NCBI GenBank assembly: GCA_026415215.1
Contig: JAOAHN010000099.1
Location: 21,758-85,757, forward strand
Direction of reading: 5' to 3'
Origin: Candidatus Hydrogenedentota bacterium
GTDB taxonomy: Bacteria > Hydrogenedentota > Hydrogenedentia > Hydrogenedentales > Hydrogenedentaceae
DNA: 64,000 bases
The notes beneath the pieces were generated by a model, which saw nothing but the letters and a program-made list of their open reading frames with translations, was not told the DNA's origin and did not search any database. Shown piece after piece: positions 46,235 to 56,071 of this stretch. Made by a program: the position numbers and the translations under genes. Position 1 is the first letter of the stretch, and each line of letters begins with the position of its first letter.

Positions 46235-47200
46235 CTATTTCAGAGAACTGAAATATCTACCCAATTCTTCTACCTCTGGTAGGTTATAATCCCACATTTT
46301 TAATACACTACCGTTTTTTATATGTACTAAACGAGGTGGTTCCTTGCCTATCATTGAGAGAAATAAAATGGGTTTGTTTCCCAAGGAATATGTGGGAAAC
46401 TGGGGGCCTACTTTCGCAAAAAAATACTCTTTCTCTTCTGAGGACTCTTCTAAGCAAACAGCTACTAATGGAGGAATATTTTGTAGAAGTAGGTAATCAT
46501 TTAGTTTTGGGGCTTCCTCTATACAGTGGTCACATCCAAAACTCAGTAAGGCAACTAAGTACTCACCATTACTCAAATCGTAGACCTTCCCATCTACTTC
46601 AAAATTCATTCCTATTAATAAATTTGGAAAAGAGGTATCACTATCTACACTAACAAAAGAAGTTTCTTTTCTCAGACTCGAATATCCCATAACAAAACCT
46701 GATATTAAAACTGCTAATAAAGTTATAATCTTAAATTTAATAAGATGAGAATTTTCTTTATAAGAAACTGTTTTACCAGCCATAATGAGGCAATAAGATG
46801 TAAGAATAAGTAGAATAGCATTCTTGATTAATGAAGAACCTGGTCCCATTTCTATCTTTCCGAAGCATCCACAATCTTTTAGATTGTGGAAAAACCACCC
46901 ATACAAGATTAGTCCTGAAAAAGAGAAGAGCAAAAATAAGATAAATAAGTGAAGTATTCTCTTGTGTTTAATACCAAAAGAGAGTAAAACAGCCAGTATA
47001 AGCTCAAGCAATACAACGCATAATGCAATCCAAGGCAAAATAGGCTTGTAAAATATAACACCATATGAATATATTTGAACTGTGAACTTATTTATTTCTA
47101 TTAGTTTCGAATATCCACTAATAAAAAAAACTATTCCCAGCAGAATCTCCGTGAATCTGGATATTTTAGGAAAACTTATCCTGCTTGTGACAATGTTCAT
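46235..47200 (-). CDS. MauE/DoxX-like membrane protein fused to a thioredoxin-like domain
   Basis: 321 residues. Four membrane segments in the first 150 residues include ILLGIVFFISGYSKLIEI and the MauE hallmark KDCGCFGKI near 108-116. A fifth hydrophobic segment (about 155-172) leads to a thioredoxin-like domain with the active CDHC (LLSFGCDHCIEEAP near 225). Such proteins are thought to move reducing power across the membrane. No dedicated redox partner lies nearby, so the substrate is unknown. Confidence 0.78.
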   Translation of the reverse strand: MNIVTSRISFPKISRFTEILLGIVFFISGYSKLIEINKFTVQIYSYGVIFYKPILPWIALCVVLLELILAVLLSFGIKHKRILHLFILFLLFSFSGLILYGWFFHNLKDCGCFGKIEMGPGSSLIKNAILLILTSYCLIMAGKTVSYKENSHLIKFKIITLLAVLISGFVMGYSSLRKETSFVSVDSDTSFPNLLIGMNFEVDGKVYDLSNGEYLVALLSFGCDHCIEEAPKLNDYLLLQNIPPLVAVCLEESSEEKEYFFAKVGPQFPTYSLGNKPILFLSMIGKEPPRLVHIKNGSVLKMWDYNLPEVEELGRYFSSLK

Positions 47201-47232
47201 GTGTATTATTCACAAAAACAGTTACGAGTTAC

Positions 47233-48123
47233 TCATTTGCTACTACTCATAAACGAATTTAGGTTGGCTTGTTCTTGACTACCCTTTTTAGTAGGGTTCG
47301 AGGAGAGATAAAGATAAAAAGTATCACCAATCCCGAAACCTACATAAGTGAGCATAAGGGGAAAAAGCACAATAGACAAAGATGTAGTAATCGCGTAGTG
47401 TATGATTGCCAGAACAAAAGCAGTAATTGCCAATGTAATAAAAGCGGGCTTAGGAGAAAATATGAAATATTTGAGCTTATCTTTGGGATACCTAACTGAA
47501 CTTACCATAAGCAAAGCAAGTACTACAGCAAAAGGTGCAAGGGCATAATATGCAAGGGGACCTAATTGGTGTGCCTCTAACCTGGGTTCAAAATAGTCTA
47601 AAAAAAGAACAAAAGATGCGAGTGTACCTCCTGCAGCTGGTGAGGGTAAACCTCTAAATGAATCTCTGAACTCAGCTTCATAAGTATTAAACCGCGCAAG
47701 TCGCAGGGCGGCACAAATGATGTATATTATTGACATATAAGAACCTGACTTACCTATGATTGACTCCGCTCTTGGAGAAATATTCAGATGAAACTCTTCC
47801 GGTAGGTATAACATAAAAACTAATACTCCAGGTGCTACTCCAAAGGCAACTAAATCGCTCAAGCTATCATATTGTTTCCCAAATTCAGAGACACTATTTG
47901 TAAGTTTTGCTACAGTTCCATCGAGTGCGTCAAACAAGATTGCAAGCAAAATCAGGTATGAGGCTTTATCAAATTCAGAACCAATACTTGCAAATATACT
48001 CGCTATTCCGAGATACAGACTTATAGTTGTAAAAAGGCTTGCCAATACATTTACGGGGGTTGCCTTTCTTCCTTTCAGCTCAATTTTAGCTCGTTTTTTC
48101 TTACTGCTCAAAAGTTCCTTCAT
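47233..48123 (-). CDS. pssA: CDP-diacylglycerol-serine O-phosphatidyltransferase
   Basis: 296 residues, polytopic. The CDP-alcohol phosphotransferase motif D-G-x2-A-[RK]-x8-G-x3-D-x3-D is present (FDALDGTVAKLTNSVSEFG, then QYDSLSD). It makes phosphatidylserine from CDP-diacylglycerol and serine. Psd, the next enzyme, is encoded immediately upstream with an ATGA overlap, so the two steps to phosphatidylethanolamine are coupled. Confidence 0.93.
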   Translation of the reverse strand: MKELLSSKKKRAKIELKGRKATPVNVLASLFTTISLYLGIASIFASIGSEFDKASYLILLAILFDALDGTVAKLTNSVSEFGKQYDSLSDLVAFGVAPGVLVFMLYLPEEFHLNISPRAESIIGKSGSYMSIIYIICAALRLARFNTYEAEFRDSFRGLPSPAAGGTLASFVLFLDYFEPRLEAHQLGPLAYYALAPFAVVLALLMVSSVRYPKDKLKYFIFSPKPAFITLAITAFVLAIIHYAITTSLSIVLFPLMLTYVGFGIGDTFYLYLSSNPTKKGSQEQANLNSFMSSSK

Positions 48124-48779
48124 AAGAATCTTCCCAAAATGGATGTACCTGCAAATACTTTATCACCTAACTTAACATACAACTCTACTTCCGGTGGTAG
48201 TAACAATTCCACTCTCGAACCGAATTTTATCATACCAAACTTCTCCCCCACTTCAAGATATTCCCCTTCAGATAAATTGCAAACTATTCTTCTTGCAATC
48301 AAACCTGCAATCTGTTTTATGATAATAGCTCCCCTCTCGGTTTCGAGCCATATAGTATTGGATTCGTTTTGTTTTCCCGCTTCAGGCATCATAGCATTGA
48401 TAAACTTTCCCTTTTTATATAGCACTTTTTTTACAACACCCCGAAAGGGGCTTCTGTTGACATGGGCATTAAAAACCGACATAAAAATAGCAATTTTCAC
48501 ACATCTGCCCCCGTAGAGATCATCCTCATTAGCAGTATCTATTTCTACTATTTTTCCATCGGCAGGAGAGACAAACTCTCTATCCCCAGCAGATATTTTT
48601 CTGGGAAAATCTCTGAAAAATGCTAAAATCAGAAGGGAAGATATTAACAAAATACTCCCTATCCCTGTTGTAGGATAACTCGATTTTTCAATTCCTATAA
48701 TTAATAAAAGTACACCAACAATAAAACAAGGTAAATAGTATCTACTTCCTATAATCCAGCCATTTACTCTGTTTTTCAA
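48120..48779 (-). CDS. psd: Phosphatidylserine decarboxylase (short PSD type)
   Basis: 219 residues. Two membrane segments at the N-terminus, then VSPADGKIVEID and SVFNAHVNRSPFRGVV. The cleavage site that makes the pyruvoyl group is FGSRVE (Gly-Ser), as in the short archaeal-type PSD family. Start is TTG, overlapping the radC stop. It produces phosphatidylethanolamine, typical of Gram-negative membranes. Confidence 0.93.
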   Translation of the reverse strand: MKNRVNGWIIGSRYYLPCFIVGVLLLIIGIEKSSYPTTGIGSILLISSLLILAFFRDFPRKISAGDREFVSPADGKIVEIDTANEDDLYGGRCVKIAIFMSVFNAHVNRSPFRGVVKKVLYKKGKFINAMMPEAGKQNESNTIWLETERGAIIIKQIAGLIARRIVCNLSEGEYLEVGEKFGMIKFGSRVELLLPPEVELYVKLGDKVFAGTSILGRFL

Positions 48780-49474
48780 ATTAAACCCCTTTCTTTCAGA
48801 CTAACATATTTTCCATCGCCAAATATTATATGGTCGAGAACTTGAATTCCTAAAATTTTTCCAGCTTCTATAAGTTGATTAGATATGTCTATATCTGCAG
48901 GGCTTGGCTCTGGGTCTCCTGAAGGATGATTATGAGCCAGTATTACATTACAAGCACCTATTCTAACAGCATGTCTAAAGACCTCCGATGGTGATACAAC
49001 TGCAGAGTCTAATCCTCCTTTGGAGATTTCTAAAACCTTGATTACATAGTTCCTAACATTCATAAATATACATGTAAAGTGTTCTGTTTCATAATCTTTA
49101 TATGTAGTCATTAGAAGATCAACAACATCTCTTGGACTTCTTATCTTATGAGAAGGTTCTTTGGTATAAGATGCAAGTCTTTTCCCAAGTTCAAGGGCAG
49201 CTTTTAACTCTATTGCTTTTACTTTACCAATGCCTTTTACACGGCTGGTAATCTCCTCAACTGTAGCCTGAGCTAATCTTCTAAGATTACCAAACTCAGT
49301 GAGAAGATTTTCAGCAAGAGTCACCACGCTGACTCTGTTTGTGCCGGTTCTCAATATAACCGCAATCAATTCTGCATCTTTCAAAGCTTCAGGACCTAAC
49401 CGAGCAAGTCTTTCTCGAGGGCGTTCCTCAGATGGCATCTCTTTGATTGTTTTAAAATATTCAAAATTACTCAT
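48776..49474 (-). CDS. radC: RadC/JAMM-domain protein
   Basis: 232 residues. The helix-hairpin-helix part (LGPEALKDAELIAVILRTGT) and the JAMM metal site (VILAHNHPSGDPEPSPADID) are intact. The family's true function is unresolved; a role in DNA repair was doubted after early work. It overlaps the psd start by 4 nt. Confidence 0.95.
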   Translation of the reverse strand: MSNFEYFKTIKEMPSEERPRERLARLGPEALKDAELIAVILRTGTNRVSVVTLAENLLTEFGNLRRLAQATVEEITSRVKGIGKVKAIELKAALELGKRLASYTKEPSHKIRSPRDVVDLLMTTYKDYETEHFTCIFMNVRNYVIKVLEISKGGLDSAVVSPSEVFRHAVRIGACNVILAHNHPSGDPEPSPADIDISNQLIEAGKILGIQVLDHIIFGDGKYVSLKERGLI

Positions 49475-49483
49475 ACGATTCCC

Positions 49484-50335
49484 TTATATCATTGACCATC
49501 TTCCCACTGCTATTCTTGGCAGTGTTTGTAGGTCATTAATGACCTGAGCATCTGTGTATCCTGCATTCTTTAATAACTTTAACACATCGTTCTTCTCGTT
49601 TTCTCCAATCTCAAATAAAAGATACCCACCATTTACAAGACTTGTTCTTGAGAGTTGGACAATATTCCTGATTATCTCTAAACCTTCCTTGCCAGCAACT
49701 ATTGCTCTTTTATCTTCATAATCTCTAATGGCAGGAGAGATATGTTCCCATTCGAGTTCAGATACATACGGCGGGTTGCAAAGAATAATATCAAAGAAGG
49801 GGTAATTTGTAAATACGGAGAATAAATCAGCAAGGAGGAAAATTACTTTCAGATCATGGTAAGAAGCATTCTTCATTGCGAGCCGAACAGCTGATTCGGA
49901 AATATCAGTGGAAATGAAGAAAATGTTTTTTTTAGTGTTTTTCAGTATTGCAATAGGAATGCAACCTGTACCCGTGCAAAGCTCCAAGATTTTTAAATTA
50001 TTCGATGGGAAATGTTCTATTATTTCAATAGCTTTCTCTACCAATAACTCTGTTTCAGGCCTTGGGATAAAAACTGGAGGCTCAGTAAAAATCTTCAGGG
50101 AATAAAACTCAGTATAACCTAAAATATACGCTAAAGGTTTGTAACGAAGTCTTTGAGCAACGATCTCATCTAAAGTAGGAGGTAGATCTGTTGAACTTCT
50201 CACCTTTGCTAAGAGATCCGAACGAGTAATATTTAATGCGTAAGATAAGAGAAGTTCCGCTTCAAATCTGGGACTATCAGAGATGTGCGCAAGAGACGCG
50301 GTTATACGATTAAGGATTTCCCAAACATATGGCAT
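49484..50335 (-). CDS. prmC: Release factor glutamine methyltransferase
   Basis: 283 residues. SAM-binding ILELCTGTGCIPIAIL (about 115-130) and the catalytic NPPY motif (IILCNPPYVSE near 187) are clear. It methylates the GGQ glutamine of RF1/RF2. Adjacent to prfA, 4 nt away, its usual partner gene. Confidence 0.95.
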   Translation of the reverse strand: MPYVWEILNRITASLAHISDSPRFEAELLLSYALNITRSDLLAKVRSSTDLPPTLDEIVAQRLRYKPLAYILGYTEFYSLKIFTEPPVFIPRPETELLVEKAIEIIEHFPSNNLKILELCTGTGCIPIAILKNTKKNIFFISTDISESAVRLAMKNASYHDLKVIFLLADLFSVFTNYPFFDIILCNPPYVSELEWEHISPAIRDYEDKRAIVAGKEGLEIIRNIVQLSRTSLVNGGYLLFEIGENEKNDVLKLLKNAGYTDAQVINDLQTLPRIAVGRWSMI

Positions 50336-50339
50336 AGAA

Positions 50340-51443
50340 TTATTTAGATTTACTAAACTCAGTTTCAGTGAGTTGAGAAAGTCTTTCTGCTTGGTCTGCT
50401 GTTATCAAAGCGTCGATAATAGTTTGGAGCTCCCCATCTAAAACTTGATCGAGGGAATAAAGGGTTAACCCTATTCTGTGGTCTGTAACTCTGTTCTGTG
50501 GGAAATTGTATGTTCGAATTCTTTCACTTCTATCCCCCGAACCCACTTGAAGTTTTCTATGTTGGGCTCGAGCATTTTCTTCCTCCTGCATTTTCATGTC
50601 AAGCAATCGTGCTCTAAGTACCTTCAATGCTCTAGCTTTGTTCTTATGCTGGGATCTTTCATCTTGACATGTAACTACTATCCCAGTAGGTATATGGGTA
50701 ATCCTAACTGCGGAATCGGTAGTATTAACACTCTGACCGCCATGTCCCGAGGATCTAAAAACATCTACTCTGATATCTTTTGGATCTATCTCTACTTCAA
50801 CTTCATCCGCCTCAGGCAAAACAGCGACTGTAACCGCAGATGTATGAATTCTTCCTTGGGCTTCAGTCTCGGGAACCCTTTGCACCCTGTGAACTCCCCC
50901 TTCGAACTTAAGCTGACTGTATGCTCTATCTCCACTAATCTGAAAACATATCTCTTTGTATCCCCCTAAGTCAGTAGGATGTGAATCGAGTACCTCTATC
51001 TTCCATCCTTTCTTCTCAGCATAGCGAGAATACATCCTAAACAAGTCCGCCACAAAGAGAGCTGCCTCTTCTCCACCAGTTCCTGCCCTAATCTCCATTA
51101 TTATATTTTTTTCATCATTCGGGTCTTTGGGCAAAAGAAGGATTTTAAGTTTATTCTCGAGATCTTCCAATAATCTCTCAAGATTCTTCTTTTCTTCCTG
51201 AGCTAACTGGATTACTTCGGCATCTGATTCCTCTTTTAGAATCTCATCTATATGCCTGAGCTCTCTTTCTTTATCCTCGTAAGCACGGAAGGTTTCAACA
51301 ATTTCTCCTAATTCTTTTTGGGCTCGCGCCAGCTTTCTATAAGACTCAGGATTACTAACTATCTCGGGATCTAACATCTTTTGAGAGAGCTCGTCATATT
51401 CCTGAACAATGGCGCGAACCTTCTCGCGCAGAAGAGCGTTCAT
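50340..51443 (-). CDS. prfA: Peptide chain release factor 1
   Basis: 367 residues from the ATG at 51443; a TTG two codons upstream is also possible and neither has a strong ribosome-binding site. The codon-recognition region with the PETEAQGR block ([20 protein letters not shown]) marks RF1 (PxT type). The GGQ motif is in [18 protein letters not shown]. Terminates at UAA and UAG. Confidence 0.96.
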   Translation of the reverse strand: MNALLREKVRAIVQEYDELSQKMLDPEIVSNPESYRKLARAQKELGEIVETFRAYEDKERELRHIDEILKEESDAEVIQLAQEEKKNLERLLEDLENKLKILLLPKDPNDEKNIIMEIRAGTGGEEAALFVADLFRMYSRYAEKKGWKIEVLDSHPTDLGGYKEICFQISGDRAYSQLKFEGGVHRVQRVPETEAQGRIHTSAVTVAVLPEADEVEVEIDPKDIRVDVFRSSGHGGQSVNTTDSAVRITHIPTGIVVTCQDERSQHKNKARALKVLRARLLDMKMQEEENARAQHRKLQVGSGDRSERIRTYNFPQNRVTDHRIGLTLYSLDQVLDGELQTIIDALITADQAERLSQLTETEFSKSK

Positions 51444-51455
51444 AAACAATCACAT

Positions 51456-51695
51456 TTAGTTGTTAGATGATTCTTTTTTAGACTCAGATACTAAATTTTT
51501 TCTCCCATATTTTCTCTGAAATCTCTCTACTCTACCTTCACTATCTACAAATTTTTGTTTTCCAGTAAAGAATGGATGACAATTAGAGCATATTTCAACA
51601 TTTATATTAGGCTTGGTAGCCCGAGTCTTAAAGGTATTACCACAAGCACACTTTACAACACACTCTACATACTTTGGATGAATTCCTTCTTTCAC
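51456..51695 (-). CDS. rpmE: 50S ribosomal protein L31, zinc-binding type
   Basis: 79 residues with a GTG start after GGAGG. Zinc ligands are kept: [11 protein letters not shown] and [15 protein letters not shown]. The C-terminal ~15 residues (KESSNN tail) extend past the usual end. It lies 13 nt before prfA, a common gene order. Confidence 0.95.
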   Translation of the reverse strand: MKEGIHPKYVECVVKCACGNTFKTRATKPNINVEICSNCHPFFTGKQKFVDSEGRVERFQRKYGRKNLVSESKKESSNN

Positions 51696-51774
51696 TTTAT
51701 ATCCTCCTATAAAAATAAATTCCCCCTTATTAAGGAGGAATATTATACCACCAAATTCTGAGTAAGTTCAAAAA

Positions 51775-53316
51775 CTACTTAGCTGAAACAGTTTCGTAAG
51801 CTTCACGAATAGCTATGTATTTATTAACCGCATTCAAATAAGCCTTTACTGCTGACTCTACTATATCAGTGCTTGAACCATTTCCGGTTACCTTTTTGCC
51901 ATAGAAATTTACCACTATAGTGGCTTCACCTACAGCGTCTTTCCCAGGCGTAGTTGCACGGATGTCAAACTGTTCAATTTGGCCTAATATCCCAGTGATT
52001 CTTTCTATTGCTTTACAGGCGGCATCAACAGGTCCGTCCCCAATAGCGGTATCCACAAAGGTTTCTTCACCCCTTCTCAACTTTACAAGTGCTGTATGAG
52101 GGTCGTGTCCTGCAGTTCTTACTTGTTCCAAGTGATATGTTTCAAACTCTTCTTGACGAAGGGAGACGATAAGTAACAATAAGTCGTCGTCGTATACCTC
52201 TTTTTTCTTTTCTGCCAAATTCATGAACTTATCGTAAAGCTTATCAAGCTCTTCCCTATCCAGATTAAAACCTAACTCTTCACACTTTTTAGCTAATCCA
52301 GCTCGCCCAGAATGCTTACCAAGAACAAGGGTTGAGCGGACATTTCCAATTAACTCTGGAGTAATTATCTCATAAGTTTTAGAATTTGCAATTACCCCAT
52401 GTTGGTGTATCCCCGACTCGTGTGCGAAAGCGTTTCTCCCTACAATGGGCTTATTATAGGGAACTTTTAATCCTGTAAGCTTACTTAGCAAATTGCTCGA
52501 CGGCATAATTTCCGTAGTTACCACGCGACAAGTATATGGATAAATATCCTGCCTTGTATGAAGAATCATAACAATTTCCTCGAGTGATGTATTACCTGCT
52601 CTTTCTCCTATTCCATTGACTGTACACTCAATTTGTCTCGCACCACCTTCAAGAGCTGAGAGAGCATTTGCAACTGCTAACCCGAGGTCATTGTGATTAT
52701 GACAAGAAAAGATAACGCCTTCAGGAGGTTGAACCTTATCAATTACAAAAGCAAACATATCCCTTATTTCTGATGGGGTTACATATCCAACTGTATCCGG
52801 CAAGTTAATCACATCTGCACCTTCTTCTATGGCTACCTTGACCAATTCAACGAGGAAATCCCACTTAGAACGGGTAGCATCCTCCGCTGAAAATTCTACC
52901 CTTGGGATCAGCTTTTTGGCTAACTTGACAGCTTTTCGAGCCCTTTCTAATACTTCCTTGGGCGTCATCCTAAGTTTATACTCCATATGTATCTCAGAAC
53001 TCGCGATAAATGTATGTAATGTCGGCTTTTCAGCGGACTCTAAAGCCCGAGCTGCACATTCTATATCTCCTTCTAAAGCGCGAGCCAAAGCAGCTACCCG
53101 AGACTTCTTAACAGCAGTTGCAATTTTACTAACTGCCTCGAATTCTTGCTTTGATGCAATAGGAAAACCTGCCTCTATAGTATCAACCCCTAACTTTTCC
53201 AATTGTAGAGCCATTTGTAATTTTTCTTGGGTATTCATACTTGCCCCTGGGGACTGCTCACCATCTCTCAGAGTAGTATCAAATATCTCAATTCTTATAG
53301 GATTAACCTTTTCCAT
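51775..53316 (-). CDS. leuA: 2-isopropylmalate synthase
   Basis: 513 residues. Catalytic FDTTLRDGEQSPGASMN (residues 12-28), the metal site SCHNHNDLGLAVANAL, and HGVIANSKTYEI are typical of the long LeuA. The C-terminal regulatory domain (TAIGDGPVDAACKAIERITG) is present, so leucine feedback is expected. It condenses acetyl-CoA and 2-oxoisovalerate. No leader peptide or attenuator is visible; a single promoter precedes it. Other leu genes are absent from the window. Confidence 0.96.
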   Translation of the reverse strand: MEKVNPIRIEIFDTTLRDGEQSPGASMNTQEKLQMALQLEKLGVDTIEAGFPIASKQEFEAVSKIATAVKKSRVAALARALEGDIECAARALESAEKPTLHTFIASSEIHMEYKLRMTPKEVLERARKAVKLAKKLIPRVEFSAEDATRSKWDFLVELVKVAIEEGADVINLPDTVGYVTPSEIRDMFAFVIDKVQPPEGVIFSCHNHNDLGLAVANALSALEGGARQIECTVNGIGERAGNTSLEEIVMILHTRQDIYPYTCRVVTTEIMPSSNLLSKLTGLKVPYNKPIVGRNAFAHESGIHQHGVIANSKTYEIITPELIGNVRSTLVLGKHSGRAGLAKKCEELGFNLDREELDKLYDKFMNLAEKKKEVYDDDLLLLIVSLRQEEFETYHLEQVRTAGHDPHTALVKLRRGEETFVDTAIGDGPVDAACKAIERITGILGQIEQFDIRATTPGKDAVGEATIVVNFYGKKVTGNGSSTDIVESAVKAYLNAVNKYIAIREAYETVSAK

Positions 53317-53357
53317 CTACTTTCTCCCTTATAGAGGTAAGTACAATGAGTGAATTT

Positions 53358-53387
53358 ATTATAACATAAACATAAAAAAGAAGTTAA
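53358..53387 (-). promoter_or_regulatory. Sigma-70-type promoter for leuA
   Basis: On the minus strand TTAACT (53382-53387) and a perfect TATAAT (53358-53363) are separated by 18 nt; leuA starts about 40 nt downstream of the -10. Confidence 0.6.
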
Positions 53388-53459
53388 GTATTCCAAGAAA
53401 TCCTAAAAATCTGGTTTTATTTGTTTTTATAATAATAATAAATTTTAATTTTTGAATTC

Positions 53460-54395
53460 TTAGGTTAACAATGACGCATTCCTCTTGAGTAACTTTAAAC
53501 CTAAGCGCTTCATAGAAGTGAGATTAAATACCGAAAAGGTTGGAATATCTCCAGAATTTAGAATCTGCTTAATACCCTCATATACTTTCTCATCGCAAGC
53601 ATCTGGTCTCGGAGTAACAGGCGTTTTCCTATTCCAAGGACATACAATTTGACAAAAATCACATCCAAATATATATCTTTTATTTCTATTAGAAATTTCA
53701 TCAGGAATAAGTTTCCTGTTTTCTACAGTGTGATAGGATATGCACTTATTAGCATCTAATACGCCAGGGTATAACAAAGCATTTGTGGGACAAACATCCA
53801 CACACTTAGAGCATTCTCCACAGTGATTATCTAATTGAACATCTTCAGGAAGAACAAAGTTTACTGCAAGAATTCCGATGTTGAACCATGATCCGTAGAC
53901 GGGATTTATAATTAGAGTATTTTTTCCCTGCCACCCTAATCCGGCCTTTTTTGCCCAATATTTCTCGTGTACGGGTGAAGAATCTACAGAGATTCTGCAT
54001 TTTCCACCCTTCACAATTTTCTTAACAAACTCAGCAATATTCTTCAGCTTATTTCTCATCCTAATGTGGTAATCGATACCGTGAGCATACAAAGCAACAT
54101 AAGAGTTATCACAATTGTGATAATAATTTTCACCCACTGCAATTATTGACTTTACCTCAGGAAACCATTTTCTTATATCTTTTCTAACGGGCAAAGTTTT
54201 GGCAAACCACATCATATCTGCACATAGATTATCTACAACCCACTGTTTTAAATTTTGAATCTCATCCCATTCTGTAACTTTTGCAAATCCACACAGCTCA
54301 AAACCAATCTTACAGACCTCTGAGGTAATGAGTTTTTTTAGATATTGTTGTAGTGAAATATCATGGTTAATGTGATTTATCTCGTAAATTTCCAT
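53460..54395 (-). CDS. queG: Epoxyqueuosine reductase QueG
   Basis: 311 residues. The DUF1730-type N-terminal domain and the two 4Fe-4S motifs, CGECSKCVDVCPTNAL and CDFCQIVCPWN, are clear, with HEKYWAKKAGLGWQGKNTLI in between. It performs the last step of tRNA queuosine synthesis and needs cobalamin. That fits a cell that imports or makes corrinoids, as the riboswitch at 31211 implies. It is a little shorter than E. coli QueG at its C-terminus. Confidence 0.93.
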   Translation of the reverse strand: MEIYEINHINHDISLQQYLKKLITSEVCKIGFELCGFAKVTEWDEIQNLKQWVVDNLCADMMWFAKTLPVRKDIRKWFPEVKSIIAVGENYYHNCDNSYVALYAHGIDYHIRMRNKLKNIAEFVKKIVKGGKCRISVDSSPVHEKYWAKKAGLGWQGKNTLIINPVYGSWFNIGILAVNFVLPEDVQLDNHCGECSKCVDVCPTNALLYPGVLDANKCISYHTVENRKLIPDEISNRNKRYIFGCDFCQIVCPWNRKTPVTPRPDACDEKVYEGIKQILNSGDIPTFSVFNLTSMKRLGLKLLKRNASLLT

Positions 54396-54448
54396 TTTTG
54401 TAACAAGCTGATGTTTAATATCAAATTTATGAGGATATGAGAAGTTTT

Positions 54449-54460
54449 CTATAATTATAG
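54449..54460. promoter_or_regulatory. Palindromic -10 element between queG and the mtnA operon
   Basis: CTATAATTATAG is a perfect 12-bp palindrome that provides a TATAAT in both directions, placed between two divergent genes. The -35 regions are weak. Confidence 0.4.
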
Positions 54461-54498
54461 ACTAACATTCCGAAAGAAATATTAATTTGGAGTATGAA

Positions 54499-54984
54499 AT
54501 GGAATTAAAAAAATTACCGAGTTCACCAACATGTTTTGTTTGCGGAAACCAAAATTCCGCTGGTTTACAATCCCAATTTTATATTAAAGACGAATTTGTT
54601 CTTCTCCCAGTCAAATTTACAGAGAAACACAGCGGTTATCCTGGTCATGTACATGGAGGGGTAGTTGCCTCTGCCTTGGACGAAACTATGGCTTGGTCTG
54701 CTGCGAGATATTTTAGGAGAATGTGTGTAACTGCAGAAATGACTGTAAGATTTTTAAAGAGAGTTCCGTTACACAAGGAATTACTGGTAAAAACATGGAT
54801 AACTAAAGGCCATAGATTATTAGTCCAAACCGAAGGTGTACTTATGGATATTGATAGCGAAGAGGTGTATACTCGGGCATGGGGGAAGTTTATCCCCATA
54901 TCTCAGGAAGAAACAGAATGGGTTGATAAAGGCCTGATTTACGACGATAACACAGTAAGGATATTTAATCATTACAGATATTAA
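54499..54984 (+). CDS. Hotdog-fold thioesterase, PaaI-like
   Basis: 161 residues from the ATG at 54499, with GGAG 6 nt before it; a TTG at 54487 is also in frame but lies before that site. The N-terminus CFVCGNQNSAGL and the core GHVHGGVVASALDETMAWSA are typical of small acyl-CoA thioesterases in which the Asp/Glu near the helix is catalytic. The acyl substrate is not predictable. First gene of an operon leading to mtnA and kdsA. Confidence 0.78.
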   Translation: MELKKLPSSPTCFVCGNQNSAGLQSQFYIKDEFVLLPVKFTEKHSGYPGHVHGGVVASALDETMAWSAARYFRRMCVTAEMTVRFLKRVPLHKELLVKTWITKGHRLLVQTEGVLMDIDSEEVYTRAWGKFIPISQEETEWVDKGLIYDDNTVRIFNHYRY

Positions 54985-55016
54985 CGATATTATAAGCCAA
55001 TGACATGGGGTAAGCT

Positions 55017-56066
55017 ATGGCATACCAAATTAAACCAATATTATGGGAAAATGGTAGTCTTAAAATAATTGATCAGACATTATTACCTTCAGAGTTGAAA
55101 TATCTCGACATAAAAACCATTGAGGAAGCTGAAGATGCCATAAAAAGTCTGCGTGTAAGGGGAGCACCAGCAATAGGTATCTTTGCTGGTTTAGCGTTAG
55201 TAGCAATCTTAAAGAACATGAATCTTCAAAATATCATGGAAGCCCACAGGAAAATGTCAGAAGTATCCGAAAGACTAAAGAAGACAAGACCTACTGCAGT
55301 AAATTTAGCTTGGGCTCTGGACTACATAAAAAAATCCGCTGAGCAACTTAAAGAAGACTCTGTAGAGAACTTTCTCTTGTGGATTGAATCAACTGCCCTT
55401 GAAATATATAGAAAAGAAACTGAAGCGTGCCGTATGATAGGTATATATGGAAGCTCCATAATAAACGAGGGTGATGGTATCTTAACACACTGTAACGCGG
55501 GGGCCCTTGCAACTTGCGAATACGGAACCGCTTTGGCTCCTATCTACCTATCGAAAAAAGAGGGTAAAAATGTAAAAGTTTTTGTAGATGAAACAAGACC
55601 GCTGTTTCAAGGTGCGAGGTTAACAGCCTGGGAATTAATGCAAGGAGATATTCAAACGGTGCTTATATGTGACAATATGGCGGGTGTATTAATGAGGGAG
55701 AGGAAAATAAATATTGTAATTACTGGTGCTGATAGAGTGGCAAGAAATGGAGACACAGCTAACAAAATTGGGACCTATTCCCTCTCCATACTTGCAAAAT
55801 ATCACAATATTCCTTTTTATGTCGCACTTCCAACATCTACATTTGACTTAAGTGTAAAAGACGGTTCGGAAATACCTATCGAGTACAGAAATCCTGAAGA
55901 GGTGAGGAAAATCGGAGAAAGATACATAGCGCCTAAAGATGTAGAAGTATATAACCCTGCATTTGATGTAACACCTGGGGAAAATATCACCGCTTTTATC
56001 ACTGAAAAAGGTATCATATATCCTCCCTTTGAAGAAAATATAGTAAGAACATTGAAGGATAGATAA
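55017..56066 (+). CDS. mtnA: S-methyl-5-thioribose-1-phosphate isomerase
   Basis: 349 residues. MtnA motifs: LRVRGAPAIGIFAGLAL, the active-site Cys in LTHCNAGALATCEYG (about 160), DETRPLFQGARLTAWEL and the Asp in TGADRVARNGDTANKIGT. It converts methylthioribose-1-phosphate to methylthioribulose-1-phosphate in methionine salvage. No other salvage genes are adjacent, which is common for moonlighting or isolated MtnA. Confidence 0.95.
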   Translation: MAYQIKPILWENGSLKIIDQTLLPSELKYLDIKTIEEAEDAIKSLRVRGAPAIGIFAGLALVAILKNMNLQNIMEAHRKMSEVSERLKKTRPTAVNLAWALDYIKKSAEQLKEDSVENFLLWIESTALEIYRKETEACRMIGIYGSSIINEGDGILTHCNAGALATCEYGTALAPIYLSKKEGKNVKVFVDETRPLFQGARLTAWELMQGDIQTVLICDNMAGVLMRERKINIVITGADRVARNGDTANKIGTYSLSILAKYHNIPFYVALPTSTFDLSVKDGSEIPIEYRNPEEVRKIGERYIAPKDVEVYNPAFDVTPGENITAFITEKGIIYPPFEENIVRTLKDR

Positions 56067-56071
56067 TCAGT

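Noticed and set aside
52829..53353. A 174-codon plus-strand frame opposite leuA.
   Set aside because: Antisense to the conserved catalytic half of leuA; Ala/Ser-rich shadow frame.
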